A stretch of 64,000 nucleotides of DNA. Origin: Granulicella tundricola MP5ACTX9. GTDB lineage: Bacteria; Acidobacteriota; Terriglobia; Terriglobales; Acidobacteriaceae. Shown piece after piece: positions 45,156 to 53,472 of this stretch. The stretch lies in the NCBI RefSeq assembly GCF_000178975.2, contig NC_015064.1, positions 4,154,001-4,218,000 of the forward strand, given 5' to 3'. The position numbers and the translations under genes were made by a program. Position 1 is the first letter of the stretch; every line of letters begins with the position of its first letter. The notes under the pieces are model-generated. The model did not search any database and was not told the DNA's origin. It saw only the letters and a program-made list of their open reading frames with translations.

Positions 45156-45647
45156 TTAGAGCGCGATGGAGACCAGGCCGCCACCCAGGGCAGCGGCTGC
45201 TCTCGGCTGGCTGGCGTCCGCGGGGTCGATCAGGTCCGCGATGCGGATGGCGCTGAGCAGGTCCTTGATACTGTCGTTCACCTTGCGCAGTGGTTCTTTG
45301 ATGGTGCAATGGCTGTCAAGGTCGCAGGTTCCGTGGATCGTGATGCAACTGGTGATGAAAAGCGGACCATCGATCGCTCGAATCACTTCAAATGCACTGA
45401 TCTCGGCGGCGGAGCGAGCCAGGGCATACCCCCCGTTGGTTCCGGCGTGGGAGACGAGCAGGCCTCCCTTGGCCAGGGTCTGGAGGATCTTGGCCAGGAG
45501 CTGGGGCGGGATGTGGTAAGCCTCTGCGATGTCCTTGGCCGACTGGGCGTAGTTGTGCGCAGCGTTGCCGGAGGTGGCAGCAGCCTGCTCGGCCAGGTAC
45601 TTCAGGGCCATCAGTCCGTAGTCGGCTTTTTTAGTCAGACGGAGCAT
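45156..45647 (-). CDS. iscR: IscR, Rrf2-family iron-sulfur-dependent regulator
   Basis: A 163-residue protein with a winged helix (MLRLTKKADYGLMALKYLAE; HIPPQLLAKILQTLAKGGLL) and the cluster cysteines Cys101, Cys108 and Cys114 (TSCITIHGTCDLDSHC). It binds a [2Fe-2S] cluster and represses the isc operon when clusters are sufficient. It is the first gene of the operon. The long loop between the first and second cysteines is normal for the broader Rrf2 group, so the precise class (IscR versus other Rrf2) rests on the operon context. Confidence 0.9.
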   Translation of the reverse strand: MLRLTKKADYGLMALKYLAEQAAATSGNAAHNYAQSAKDIAEAYHIPPQLLAKILQTLAKGGLLVSHAGTNGGYALARSAAEISAFEVIRAIDGPLFITSCITIHGTCDLDSHCTIKEPLRKVNDSIKDLLSAIRIADLIDPADASQPRAAAALGGGLVSIAL

Positions 45648-45729
45648 TTGATAACTATTCCAATCTTTCTAGAGTGTACGGCGGCCCGGGGGGCCACGCA
45701 AGGGGATGCGATAGCATGAAGCGGTAGCC

Positions 45730-46314
45730 GTGCCCTTTCTCCGCCAATTCCGAGCAGCACCCAATCTGCTGACGCTGCTGCGCCTCTTCATCATCCCGTT
45801 CCTGGTGATCAATATCCTGGATGGACGGTGGACCCTGGCATTTGGGCTGATAATGCTGGCCGGGATCTCGGACGGCCTGGACGGGGTGATTGCGCGGTGG
45901 CTGAAGCAGATCACGACGCTGGGGCTGTATCTGGACCCGATCGCCGACAAGTTGCTGCTTTCTACGCTTTTTCTGGTGCTGACGCATGTGGGGGCCATCC
46001 CCCGGTACGTCACGGTGCTGGTGTTCAGCCGGGATCTGGGCATTCTGCTGATTGCGACGCTGCTGTTCGCGACCAATACGCTGCGGAACTTCCGGCCTTC
46101 GATCTTCGGCAAGCTGAACACGTTCGTTCAGATTATTGCGGTGGTGGGGATCATGGGGGGGCATGTGTTTGCCATCCCGTACCTGTCCACCGTCACCGGG
46201 CTTCTGCTACGTGCGATCGCGGTGCTGGCACCGCTTTCCGCCGCGCAGTATGCGTGGATTGTGATCCAGCGGGTGAGTACCCCGGTTGCGGATGCTCCGA
46301 CTCCGCCGGCTTAG
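45730..46314 (+). CDS. pgsA: CDP-alcohol phosphatidyltransferase (PgsA-like, CDP-diacylglycerol-glycerol-3-phosphate type)
   Basis: A 194-residue inner-membrane enzyme with about 4-6 helices. The CDP-alcohol phosphotransferase signature is seen as DGLDGVIARWLKQ, then GLYLDPIADK (D-x2-DG-x2-AR-x8-G-x3-D-x3-D). It transfers a phosphatidyl group to glycerol-3-phosphate or a similar alcohol to make the first intermediate of phosphatidylglycerol. The start is GTG 45730. It diverges from iscR by about 80 bp. The precise alcohol cannot be decided from the motif alone. Confidence 0.85.
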   Translation: MPFLRQFRAAPNLLTLLRLFIIPFLVINILDGRWTLAFGLIMLAGISDGLDGVIARWLKQITTLGLYLDPIADKLLLSTLFLVLTHVGAIPRYVTVLVFSRDLGILLIATLLFATNTLRNFRPSIFGKLNTFVQIIAVVGIMGGHVFAIPYLSTVTGLLLRAIAVLAPLSAAQYAWIVIQRVSTPVADAPTPPA

Positions 46315-46360
46315 GGCTTGCGGTTCGGGGCTGTATGAATTACTCTGATGAGACGCACGG

Positions 46361-46437
46361 AGGCGCGTAGCTCAGTTGGTTAGAGCGCTACCTTGACACG
46401 GTAGAGGTCAGCGGTTCGAATCCGCTCGTGCCTACCA
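46361..46437 (+). tRNA. tRNA-Val (anticodon GAC)
   Basis: A 77-nt cloverleaf with encoded CCA. The acceptor AGGCGCG pairs with CGTGCCT (one G-T), the D arm is GCTC/GAGC, the anticodon arm CTACC-TTGACAC-GGTAG has anticodon GAC, and the T arm is AGCGG-TTCGAAT-CCGCT. It lies between the pgsA-like gene and rpmB. Confidence 0.97.
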
Positions 46438-46532
46438 CTTCCTCCCCGGTTCGTACCCCTTAGACTTATGGGCATCGGCTGATGGAAGTTCCTCTGCGTC
46501 ACAAGATTTGAGAAATCAGGAGCACCAGGACC

Positions 46533-46724
46533 ATGGCAGCTAAATGTGATCTCTGCGGCAAAGGCCCGCAGTTCGGCAACAACGTCTCGCACGCGAACAA
46601 CAAGACCCGCCGCCGCTGGAATGTAAACCTCCAGCCTGTGAAGGCGAAGGTCGATGGCGGCTCCAAGCGCATGAGCGTTTGCACGAGCTGCATCAAGACC
46701 GGCAAGATCGTCAAAGTCGCGTAA
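46533..46724 (+). CDS. rpmB: Ribosomal protein L28
   Basis: A 63-residue large-subunit protein. [20 protein letters not shown] at the start and [16 protein letters not shown] at the end give two CxxC pairs (Cys5/Cys8 and Cys50/Cys53), so this is the zinc-binding form of L28. Loss of zinc-binding L28 forms is often a marker of zinc regulation, but no zincless paralogue is visible in this window. CAGGAG lies upstream of the ATG. A clear terminator follows at 46751-46781. Confidence 0.95.
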   Translation: MAAKCDLCGKGPQFGNNVSHANNKTRRRWNVNLQPVKAKVDGGSKRMSVCTSCIKTGKIVKVA

Positions 46725-46750
46725 GCTTCCCTGACTGAACTTCGTTCGAT

Positions 46751-46781
46751 ATGCACCGCCTGAAGAATCAGGGCGGTGCAT
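46751..46781 (+). terminator. rpmB terminator hairpin
   Basis: A 10-bp perfect stem, ATGCACCGCC with GGCGGTGCAT, has an 11-base loop. The T-run after it is weak. Confidence 0.7.
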
Positions 46782-46955
46782 TCGTGCGTTTGCAGGTACC
46801 ACCTACCCCCGCCTGTATGACCTAAAGTATTCATCCTATTGAACTTAGGTCCAGGTTGACTTCTAAAGTCTTGATTTCAAAGGGGTTACTTGCAAAGCAT
46901 TCATTCTATTTGGTTTATGAGCGCTCAGTTCACCCGCTGAGCTTTCTCTTTTTCC
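46782..46955 (+). ncRNA. Candidate small RNA between rpmB and the repeat region
   Basis: An internal hairpin pairs GACCTAAAG with CTTAGGTC (46817-46850). A second one at 46923-46942 (GCTCAG / CTGAGC) is followed by TTTCTCTTTTT, a good terminator on the plus strand. No ORF with a ribosome site is visible. This could be a short stand-alone transcript or a second terminator for read-through from rpmB. The promoter is not clear. Confidence 0.3.
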
Positions 46956-47425
46956 CTGCTTCTATTTTACTAAAGTGGATGGGGTGAATACGCCATTTAT
47001 TTTTTGAGCGTAAGTTATTTCTGATGTGTAGGTTACGAGATTATTTGGGAGCCTGGGGGCTTGACAACGGATTTTGTTGGCGTTTTTTAGAAAAATAGTT
47101 GTAAGTGCTTCATAAAGATGGCTTTGCATGACGGTGATTGGTGATGATCGCGAGTCCTTATCGGGAGAATCAGGCAGTTCTGACGTTTGTGCGGCAATAA
47201 CGACAACTACGGAGATTCGCGCTCCGCGCAGAATGACGGTTGTGGTGGGGGTGACGGTCGTGATGGTAAGGTAACGGTCGTGATGGTAAGGTAACGGTCG
47301 TGATAGTGGGGGGGTGACGGCTGTCGTGGGGGCGACGGTTGTGGTAGGGTGACGGCTGCAGTGTGGTGAGTGTGCCTGCGGCGAATTAGAAATTGGGGCT
47401 CCGCTCTGCGCGGAGCCCGGGTGGT
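46956..47425. repeat. Non-coding stretch with G-rich tandem repeats
   Basis: No credible gene is seen. The left part (46956-47110) is AT-rich and contains TTGACA at 47061. From 47245 to 47370 the sequence becomes a G-rich, GACGGT-containing low-complexity tract with a 20-bp direct repeat (ACGGTCGTGATGGTAAGGTA at 47253 and 47273). A degraded copy of the dispersed hairpin repeat lies at 47211-47237. Confidence 0.6.
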
Positions 47426-47836
47426 TTACTGCTTTTCGAAGCTGAGGGAGGCGCTGTTCATGCAGTAGCGTTCGCCAGTGGGTTGGGGGCCGTCCGGGAA
47501 GACGTGGCCGAGGTGGCTGCCGCAGTTGGCGCAGGTTACCTCAACGCGGCGCATACCGTGAGTGCGGTCCTCAATGGTGGCGACCGCGCCGGGGGTGATG
47601 GGGGTGAAGAAGCTGGGCCAGCCGGAGCCGGACTCGAACTTGGTATCCGAGGCAAACAAAGGGGCGTCGCAGGCCGCGCAACGGTAGATGCCGTCGTCAT
47701 GGTTGTTGACGAGGGCTCCGGTGAAGGCGCGCTCGGTGCCCTTCTCGCGGAGGACGTGGTATTGCTCGGGCGTGAGGGTTTCGCGCCACTCGGCTTCTGT
47801 CTTCTGAACTTTGGGTGCGGTCTGGGTGTCGGACAT
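47426..47836 (-). CDS. msrB: Peptide-methionine (R)-S-oxide reductase MsrB
   Basis: A 136-residue enzyme that reduces the R-form of methionine sulfoxide in proteins. The four zinc-binding cysteines are Cys53, Cys56 ([10 protein letters not shown]) and Cys102, Cys105 ([14 protein letters not shown]). The catalytic Cys125 is in [11 protein letters not shown]. The core [12 protein letters not shown] is typical. No signal peptide is seen, so it is cytoplasmic. GGAG lies 7 nt before ATG 47836. It is on the same strand as ridA, separated by the inverted repeat at 47873-48022. Confidence 0.96.
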   Translation of the reverse strand: MSDTQTAPKVQKTEAEWRETLTPEQYHVLREKGTERAFTGALVNNHDDGIYRCAACDAPLFASDTKFESGSGWPSFFTPITPGAVATIEDRTHGMRRVEVTCANCGSHLGHVFPDGPQPTGERYCMNSASLSFEKQ

Positions 47837-47872
47837 GATTGTGCTCCTACGGATTGGATGCTGGGGCGTTAC

Positions 47873-48022
47873 AAAAGGCGTAACGCGGATAAGAGGGATA
47901 GGAACGGAATAAGACGGATAGAACGCTCATGAGACATCCGCAACGAAAATTCAGGATGAGTATTTCTTTTTTCGCTTCGGCTCTTATCCGTCTTTATCTC
48001 TTTTTTCCGCGTTACGCCTTTT
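47873..48022. repeat. Long inverted repeat between msrB and ridA
   Basis: AAAAGGCGTAACGCGGA (47873-47889) and its exact complement TCCGCGTTACGCCTTTT (48006-48022) form 17-bp outer arms. Inside them, GATAAGA- and GACGGATA-type segments on the left (47888-47920) match TATCCGTCTTTATC on the right. The right arm contains the last codons and stop of ridA. It could act as a terminator or be a pair of inverted copies of a short repeat (MITE-like). Confidence 0.7.
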
Positions 48023-48413
48023 TTGCGATGACTTCGATTTCTACCAAGGCGTCCTTTGGAAGGGCGGCTACCTGGACGGTGGAGCGGGCGGGAGGAATGA
48101 CGCCGTGGGGCGCGAGGTACTGGCCGTAGATCTCGTTCATGGCGGCGAAGTCTCCGAGGTCCTTGAGGAAGACGGTGGTCTTGATGACCTGGGCGAGGTT
48201 GAAGCCGGCCTGGTCCAGGACTGCGCGGAGGTTCTCAAAGACCTGGGTGGTCTGCTCGGTGATGCCGCCGGGGACGAAGGCACCGGTTTTGGGGTCGATG
48301 GGGATCTGTCCTGAGGTGTAGAGCGTGTCGCCGGTGAGGATGGCCTGGGAGTATGGGCCGATGGCGGCGGGGGCGTTGGTGGTGGAGATGACGGTTTTGG
48401 TCTGATCGCTCAT
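48012..48413 (-). CDS. ridA: RidA-family enamine/imine deaminase
   Basis: A 133-residue protein from ATG 48413. Family segments visible are [47 protein letters not shown] and [14 protein letters not shown] with the conserved Arg that binds the substrate carboxylate. RidA hydrolyses reactive 2-aminoacrylate produced by PLP enzymes, thus protecting cells. A frame extending to 48449 exists but adds only a Pro/Ala-rich start. No strong ribosome site is seen. Confidence 0.92.
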   Translation of the reverse strand: MSDQTKTVISTTNAPAAIGPYSQAILTGDTLYTSGQIPIDPKTGAFVPGGITEQTTQVFENLRAVLDQAGFNLAQVIKTTVFLKDLGDFAAMNEIYGQYLAPHGVIPPARSTVQVAALPKDALVEIEVIAKKA

Positions 48414-48548
48414 AGTGTCGATTGTCGCCGGGGCTGGGCGCGGGGGCAAGCGGGGGAGTGTTGCGGGGCGTTGAATATGTGGCTGCCGGGAGTTTTCCTA
48501 CGGTTGTGCGGCATCCAAAGAGGGGAAGTACCAGGAGGAGATTTACCG

Positions 48549-48941
48549 ATGGCAGATTTTCAGGCATTGCAGGAGAAGTACAAGCCAGTAGTCGACGTGA
48601 TCAAGCAGTTTGAAGGACATGGCGCGAAGTTCGACGGCTCTGAACTGGTGGGCGAACAGTATCACCTGGTGGCGCATGTGCCTTCTCAGGTGGTTTTGGA
48701 CCGGGTCTGGGACGCGATCAAGCAGGTCGACCCGCAGTATGCGGACCTGAAGCATGAGATCACCAATACCGGTGGTCAGGAGCAGGAGTATACGATCGCT
48801 CCGGGGGACAACTTGAGCAAGGTGAGCAAGCTGTTCTATGGCAATGCGAACCACTATGAGGGGATTGCGAAGGCGAGCCACATTGCTAACCCGGATAAGA
48901 TCCAGGTGGGGCAGAAGGTCACCGTGCCTGTGTTACAGTGA
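48549..48941 (+). CDS. LysM-domain protein (Kbp/YgaU-like)
   Basis: A 130-residue protein; ATG 48549 follows AGGAGG with a spacing of about 9. The N-terminal part (ADFQALQEKYKPVVDVIKQF; DRVWDAIKQVDPQYADLKHE) resembles a BON-like domain and the C-terminal part (EYTIAPGDNLSKVSKLFYGN; NPDKIQVGQKVTVP) is a LysM module. This two-domain form is like the potassium-binding protein Kbp of E. coli. There is no signal peptide, so it may be cytoplasmic. It may bind peptidoglycan or potassium; which one cannot be settled here. Confidence 0.85.
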   Translation: MADFQALQEKYKPVVDVIKQFEGHGAKFDGSELVGEQYHLVAHVPSQVVLDRVWDAIKQVDPQYADLKHEITNTGGQEQEYTIAPGDNLSKVSKLFYGNANHYEGIAKASHIANPDKIQVGQKVTVPVLQ

Positions 48942-48973
48942 CGCGGCAGTGAAGAGATAGTGTTGGAGTAGTG

Positions 48974-49025
48974 ATGAGGCAGTTTGAGGCGGCGATTCTG
49001 GCTACCTCAAACTGCCTCATTTTTT
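48974..49025 (+). terminator. Terminator of the LysM gene
   Basis: A 16-bp perfect stem pairs ATGAGGCAGTTTGAGG (48974-48989) with CCTCAAACTGCCTCAT (49005-49020), followed by TTTTTT. The last bases overlap the stop of the convergent VWA gene. Confidence 0.9.
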
Positions 49026-50069
49026 CTCCTTCTCAGGCTTGTCGGGGACTTCGGGGGGTGGGGCTTCGCCGGCGTAGTAGGTGAGGCGGGAGCGGATCTG
49101 GGCGTCGGGGTAGTCGGGGACCTTGACGGTGAGGCGGTGGAGGCCGGGAGTGAGTGGGGCTCCGGCAGGGCCGACGGGCTGGAAGCTGAGCAGATAGTAG
49201 TTGTGGATGTGATTGGCGAGCTTGTGGATGCCGGCGTCAAAGCCCTTTTGCGTGGAGAAGTTGGTGTACTCGCCGCCGGTGAGGGAGGCGAGGGTGTGGG
49301 GGACGTTGCGGCGAACCGCCTCAACAGCCATGACGAGGAGGCCGAAGGGTCCGGGGCCGAACTGGCCGTGGATGAGCGAATCGATGATGGTGGTTTTGCC
49401 GGGGTTGAAGGAGACAGAGTCGACGACGGTGTTGGAGCGTCCGAGGTCTGCGATGACGGTCTCAGGCTTGACCTTGGAGCCGTGGTCGCGGGTTTCTCCG
49501 ATGAGGAGGATGGCTCGGCGGGTCTGGGTGAGGGCAGAGGTTTTGGGGTCCTGGTCGAAGAGCTTGTTGGCGAAGGCGACGGCGTCAAGGGTGACGTTGC
49601 CGCCGTCTTCACAGGGCTCAAGCTGGGCTAAATTGTGGTTGAGTTTATCGGGGTCCGGGGTGAAGTCGCCGATAAGTTCAGGCTCTGAGCCGTAGCTGAC
49701 GACGGCGACCTGACGAGGCGCGCCGCCGGTAAGGTCGTCGACCATGGCGTCAAGGCCCTTCATGCGGTTGAACTGCGCGAAGGCTTCGCGGGAGCACTGG
49801 ACGACTACGACGAGGGAGAGGCCGCGGGCGTCGGTGTCTTCATCTACGCGGAACTTCTGGGGGACTCCGTTGTCTTCCAGCGTGAATTGCTGGGGAGTTA
49901 GGCCATAGATCATCTCTCCCTTTTTGGTCTGGACCTGAGCTGGGACGAAGACGAGGTTGGAGCCGAGACGGAGGGTGGGAGTGTCTTGCGGGGGGGCTTC
50001 CTGCGCCGGAGCGGAGGTGAGGAGGAGGGCCGGGAGGATCGTTGCGAGGATTAAGGGGCGGAGGTGCAT
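49017..50069 (-). CDS. Exported VWFA-domain protein
   Basis: A 350-residue protein with a signal peptide (LRPLILATILPALLLTSAPA). The VWA-like domain begins at LSLVVVVQCSREAF; other family segments are QVAVVSYGS, RRAILLIGETRDHGS and HYNYYLLSFQPV-type (HNYYLLSFQPVG). The MIDAS metal motif DxSxS is replaced by Q-C-S-R-E, so metal binding is probably lost. A front segment (LVFVPAQVQTKKGEMIYGLT, then QFTLEDNGVPQKF) is typical of acidobacterial VWA proteins. Function unknown, likely extracytoplasmic binding. Confidence 0.85.
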   Translation of the reverse strand: MHLRPLILATILPALLLTSAPAQEAPPQDTPTLRLGSNLVFVPAQVQTKKGEMIYGLTPQQFTLEDNGVPQKFRVDEDTDARGLSLVVVVQCSREAFAQFNRMKGLDAMVDDLTGGAPRQVAVVSYGSEPELIGDFTPDPDKLNHNLAQLEPCEDGGNVTLDAVAFANKLFDQDPKTSALTQTRRAILLIGETRDHGSKVKPETVIADLGRSNTVVDSVSFNPGKTTIIDSLIHGQFGPGPFGLLVMAVEAVRRNVPHTLASLTGGEYTNFSTQKGFDAGIHKLANHIHNYYLLSFQPVGPAGAPLTPGLHRLTVKVPDYPDAQIRSRLTYYAGEAPPPEVPDKPEKEKK

Positions 50070-50117
50070 GGGGAGAGTTTACTTGGGTGGGTGAATGGGC
50101 GTGATGCGAGTGCAACT

Positions 50118-50202
50118 GCAGGTTCCTTCGCTGCGCTGCGGAATGACAAACAAAGGGGCAAGACAACGGCAAATGCGAACGCAGGTTCCCTTCGGGGATG
50201 AC
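50118..50202. repeat. Two dispersed hairpin repeats
   Basis: GCAGGTTCCTTCGCTGCGCT with GCGGAATGAC (50118-50147) and GCAGGTTCCCTTCGGGGATG with AC (50181-50202) belong to the same family as 11966-12140, in reverse orientation. They lie in the gap between the VWA and PanE-like genes. Confidence 0.65.
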
Positions 50203-50233
50203 AACAAAGGGAAGGAGCAACGGCAAGTACAGG

Positions 50234-51169
50234 TCAGGGATTGGTAGCTTCGCGTTGCTGGCGGATCTCGTGGCAGCGGAGGTGGGCGTTGACTACTTCT
50301 AAGAGTGGGGTTGGGAGGTTGGCGGTACGGCCGTGGGTGAGGAGGTCTCCTATGATCTGGCGGGCTTCTATGGGGGCTCCGGATTCCAGGTCGCGGAGCA
50401 TGGAGGCGGTGAAGAGGGAGCCGGGTTGGGTGAACTTGGCGAGGGTGACGGCGAGGAAGTCCTGGGTGGGCTGGTAGCCGGTGGAGGCGACGATGCTGGC
50501 GGCCTCCAGCATGAGTTGGTTGACGAGGGGCGCGGCTCCGGCGGCTACGATGTCTCCGATGGTGGCTCGCATGAGGCAGGTCATGCCGGCGCCGGTGCTG
50601 ATGGCGACCCACTTCTCGCCCATGTCCTGCAGGATGACGGGGCGGAGTGAAGCTCCAAAGCCGGGGACGGTGAGGGCCGCGGCGATGGCGGTGATGCGGG
50701 GGCCGGAGGGGTCGTCGCGGTCACCGAAGAGGAGGTGGTCCAGGGTGTTGAGGTGGCGGATGAGGCCGTCGGGGTCGCGTACGGCGGAGATGTCCGTGGC
50801 ACCGCCGAGGACGTGCTGGCGGCCGAAGCGGGCATCGAGCGCGTCCATGTGGGCCATGCCGTTGAGGAGCGGGAGGATGGCTGTCGTGGTGCCTACTGCT
50901 GCGGCGAAGGAGTCCATGGAAGAGGTGAGGTCGTGGGCTTTGCAGCTGAGGAGGATGAGGTCGTAGGTGCTGGCCAGGGTGTCTGCGGTGATGGTGGGCG
51001 GGGTGGGGATGTGGAGGTCGCCGTGGGGGCTGGTGAGGTTTAGGCCTGAGGTGGCAAGTTGGGGGATGCGGGCGGGGCGGACGAGAAAGGTGACGTCGCG
51101 GCCGGCGGCGAGCAAGCGTGCGCCGAAGTAGCCACCGAGTGCGCCGGTGCCGATGATGAGGATTCGCAT
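50234..51169 (-). CDS. panE: 2-dehydropantoate 2-reductase (PanE/ApbA family)
   Basis: A 311-residue protein. The N-terminal Rossmann motif is RILIIGTGALGGYFGARLL, and ILLSCKAHDL holds the catalytic-type Lys of the family. LPLLNGMAHMDAL and DMGEKWVAIS are typical of PanE. It would reduce ketopantoate with NADPH in coenzyme A synthesis. Many members of this family act on other substrates, so the exact role is uncertain. No other pan genes are nearby. Confidence 0.8.
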   Translation of the reverse strand: MRILIIGTGALGGYFGARLLAAGRDVTFLVRPARIPQLATSGLNLTSPHGDLHIPTPPTITADTLASTYDLILLSCKAHDLTSSMDSFAAAVGTTTAILPLLNGMAHMDALDARFGRQHVLGGATDISAVRDPDGLIRHLNTLDHLLFGDRDDPSGPRITAIAAALTVPGFGASLRPVILQDMGEKWVAISTGAGMTCLMRATIGDIVAAGAAPLVNQLMLEAASIVASTGYQPTQDFLAVTLAKFTQPGSLFTASMLRDLESGAPIEARQIIGDLLTHGRTANLPTPLLEVVNAHLRCHEIRQQREATNP

Positions 51170-51251
51170 GATGTGATTTTAGCGGGAGGGGTGGAATGTA
51201 AGATTTCAGGTGATGGCAGGTTTCGGCCTGTGAGTATTTGAGGATTATGCA

Positions 51252-53381
51252 ATGACTTGGAAGTCAACAGTGGCAGCGGGGGTTCTGGTGATGAGTGGAG
51301 TGGCAGGGGCGCAGACATTGAAGTATCCGGCAGCACGGGTTTCAGAGCAGAAGGATGTTTACTTTGGGACGACCGTGACCGATCCGTATCGGTGGATGGA
51401 GGATGTGGACTCGGCCGAGGTGAAGACCTGGGTGGATGCGGAGAATGCGGTGACGCAGGGGTTCCTGGCGGGTGTACCGGCGCGGGATAAGATTCACGCT
51501 CGGCTGATGGAGCTGAGTAATTATGAGCGGGTGGGGATGCCGGAGCGGGAGGGTGGACGGTACTTCTACTCGCGTAATACGGGGCTGCAGAACCAGAGCG
51601 TGCTGTATTGGCAGGAGGGCGAAAAGGGTGAGGCGAAGGTGCTGCTGGACCCGAATACGCTGGCGAAGGATGCGACGATCGCGCTGGACAGCTACAGCGT
51701 GAGCGAGGATGGGAAGCTGATGGCGTATGCGCTGGCCGAGGCCGGGAGCGACGTGCAGAAGGTTCGGGTAAAGGTGGTGGCGACGGGCGAGGATCTGCCG
51801 GACCTCATCGAGTGGGTGAAGTTCTCTGGTGTGAGCTGGGCTAAGGATGGGAAGGGGTTTTATTACTCGAGCTTTGGCGTGCCGAAGACGGAGGCGGAAC
51901 GAGCGGCCGCGTTGAAGCAGGTGAATACGAATCACAAGCTCTACTTCCATGCTCTGGGGACTGCGCAGAACGAGGATAAGGTGGTGTTCGAGCGGCCGGA
52001 TGACAAGGAGATGCTGGTCAGCGGCGGGGTGAGCGAGGATGGGCGGTGGCTGATCCTGAGTTCGGGTAAGGGGCATACGAATGCTCTAGTGGTGAGGGAT
52101 CTGTCGAAGCCAAGTGCGGGGTTGATTCAGCTTGCGCAGGTGGATGATGCGATCTATGGATGGGTGGGGAATGTGGGGAGCAAGGCTTGGCTGCAGATCA
52201 ACAAGGATGCGCCTAACAGCAAGATCGTTGAGGTTGATCTGGAGCATCCGGAGCGGGCGGCGTGGAAGACGGTGGTGGCGGAGGGGAAGGAGCCGATCGA
52301 CGGCGTATCGATGGTGCATGACGAGCTGGTGCTGAGCTACCTGGAGGATGCGAAGACCCGGGTGGAGATGCGGGGGCTCGATGGGCATGTGATCAGGCAG
52401 GTAGCGCTGCCTGGGATTGGCGTGGCGCATGTGGGCGGAGGCAGGGCGAAGGACACGGATGTGTTCTTTGTGTTCACGAACTATGTGACGCCGGGAACGG
52501 TGTACAAGCTGGACCTGAAGAGTGGGGCGACCGCGGTTTGGAAGCAGCCGAAGCTGGTCTTCGATCCGGCACAGTATGAGACGAAGCAGGTCTTTGCTCC
52601 GAGCAAGGATGGGACCAAGGTGCCGGTGTTCATCACGTACAAGAAAGGCACGAAGCTGGATGGGGCGGCTCCGGCGATCCTGTATGGGTACGGTGGGTTC
52701 AACATATCGCTGGGGCCGGCTTACAGCTCGTCACGGCTGGCGTGGATGGAGATGGGCGGCATCTATGCAGAGGCCATTCTGCGTGGGGGCGGGGAGTATG
52801 GCGAGAAGTGGCATGAAGCCGGGACCAAGCTACAGAAGCAGAACGTCTTCGACGACTTCATTGGTTGCGCGGAGTATCTGATCGCGAACAAGTACACGTC
52901 TGCGAAGAAGCTGGCGATCAATGGGGGGTCGAACGGCGGGTTGCTGGTTGGGGCTGTGGAGTTACAGCGGCCGGAGCTGTTTGGGGCGGTGTTGGCGCAG
53001 GTGGGCGTGATGGATATGCTGCGGTTCGATAAGTTCACGATCGGGTATGCGTGGAAGTCGGACTACGGCTCCCCGAGCGACAACGAGGCGGAGTTCAAGG
53101 CGATCTACAAATACAGCCCGGTGCATAACGTTCATGCGGGCACGCACTATCCTCCGACGCTGATCACGACAGCGGACCATGACGATCGGGTATTTCCGGC
53201 GCACAGCTTCAAGTTTGCGGCGGTGATGCAGGCTGCCGCTGAGAAGACGCCGGGCGCTGCGCCAATGCTGATCCGGGTGGAGACTCGGGCGGGGCATGGC
53301 GGTGGGATGCCGCTTTCCAAGCAGCTTGATGTGACGGCGGATATGTATGCGTTCCTGGTGAAGGAGCTGGGGATGCAGTAG
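51252..53381 (+). CDS. Prolyl oligopeptidase (S9A), exported
   Basis: A 709-residue serine peptidase with a signal peptide (TWKSTVAAGVLVMSGVAGAQ). The N-terminal beta-propeller begins DPYRWMEDVDSAEVKTWVDA, the usual POP motif. The C-terminal hydrolase domain has the nucleophile Ser560 in NGGSNGGLLVG, the Asp in ADHDDRVFPAHS (about 644) and the His in RAGHGGGMPLS. It cleaves short peptides after proline in the periplasm. A clear RBS is not seen; the ATG 51252 is the first with a signal peptide. Confidence 0.92.
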   Translation: MTWKSTVAAGVLVMSGVAGAQTLKYPAARVSEQKDVYFGTTVTDPYRWMEDVDSAEVKTWVDAENAVTQGFLAGVPARDKIHARLMELSNYERVGMPEREGGRYFYSRNTGLQNQSVLYWQEGEKGEAKVLLDPNTLAKDATIALDSYSVSEDGKLMAYALAEAGSDVQKVRVKVVATGEDLPDLIEWVKFSGVSWAKDGKGFYYSSFGVPKTEAERAAALKQVNTNHKLYFHALGTAQNEDKVVFERPDDKEMLVSGGVSEDGRWLILSSGKGHTNALVVRDLSKPSAGLIQLAQVDDAIYGWVGNVGSKAWLQINKDAPNSKIVEVDLEHPERAAWKTVVAEGKEPIDGVSMVHDELVLSYLEDAKTRVEMRGLDGHVIRQVALPGIGVAHVGGGRAKDTDVFFVFTNYVTPGTVYKLDLKSGATAVWKQPKLVFDPAQYETKQVFAPSKDGTKVPVFITYKKGTKLDGAAPAILYGYGGFNISLGPAYSSSRLAWMEMGGIYAEAILRGGGEYGEKWHEAGTKLQKQNVFDDFIGCAEYLIANKYTSAKKLAINGGSNGGLLVGAVELQRPELFGAVLAQVGVMDMLRFDKFTIGYAWKSDYGSPSDNEAEFKAIYKYSPVHNVHAGTHYPPTLITTADHDDRVFPAHSFKFAAVMQAAAEKTPGAAPMLIRVETRAGHGGGMPLSKQLDVTADMYAFLVKELGMQ

Positions 53382-53414
53382 GCGCGGCAGACGGCAGCGA
53401 AGCGGAGGACAGAA

Positions 53415-53444
53415 GCAGGTTCCTCCGCTTCGCTGCGGAATGAC
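53415..53444. repeat. Dispersed hairpin repeat copy
   Basis: GCAGGTTCCTCCGCTTCGCT followed by GCGGAATGAC (53415-53444) is the same repeat type as at 50118. It contains a short TCCGC/GCGGA stem. It lies between the convergent peptidase and Rel genes. Confidence 0.65.
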
Positions 53445-53472
53445 AAGCCAAGTTTGGCAGACGAAAGGGGCT

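Noticed and set aside
43812-45719. 635-codon plus-strand frame opposite iscS and iscR
   Set aside because: Fully antisense to two convincing genes; the translation is Val/Asp/Leu-rich without a domain.
47061-47093. Plus-strand promoter with perfect TTGACA
   Set aside because: The -10 position is a T-run without a good hexamer and no gene follows on that strand.
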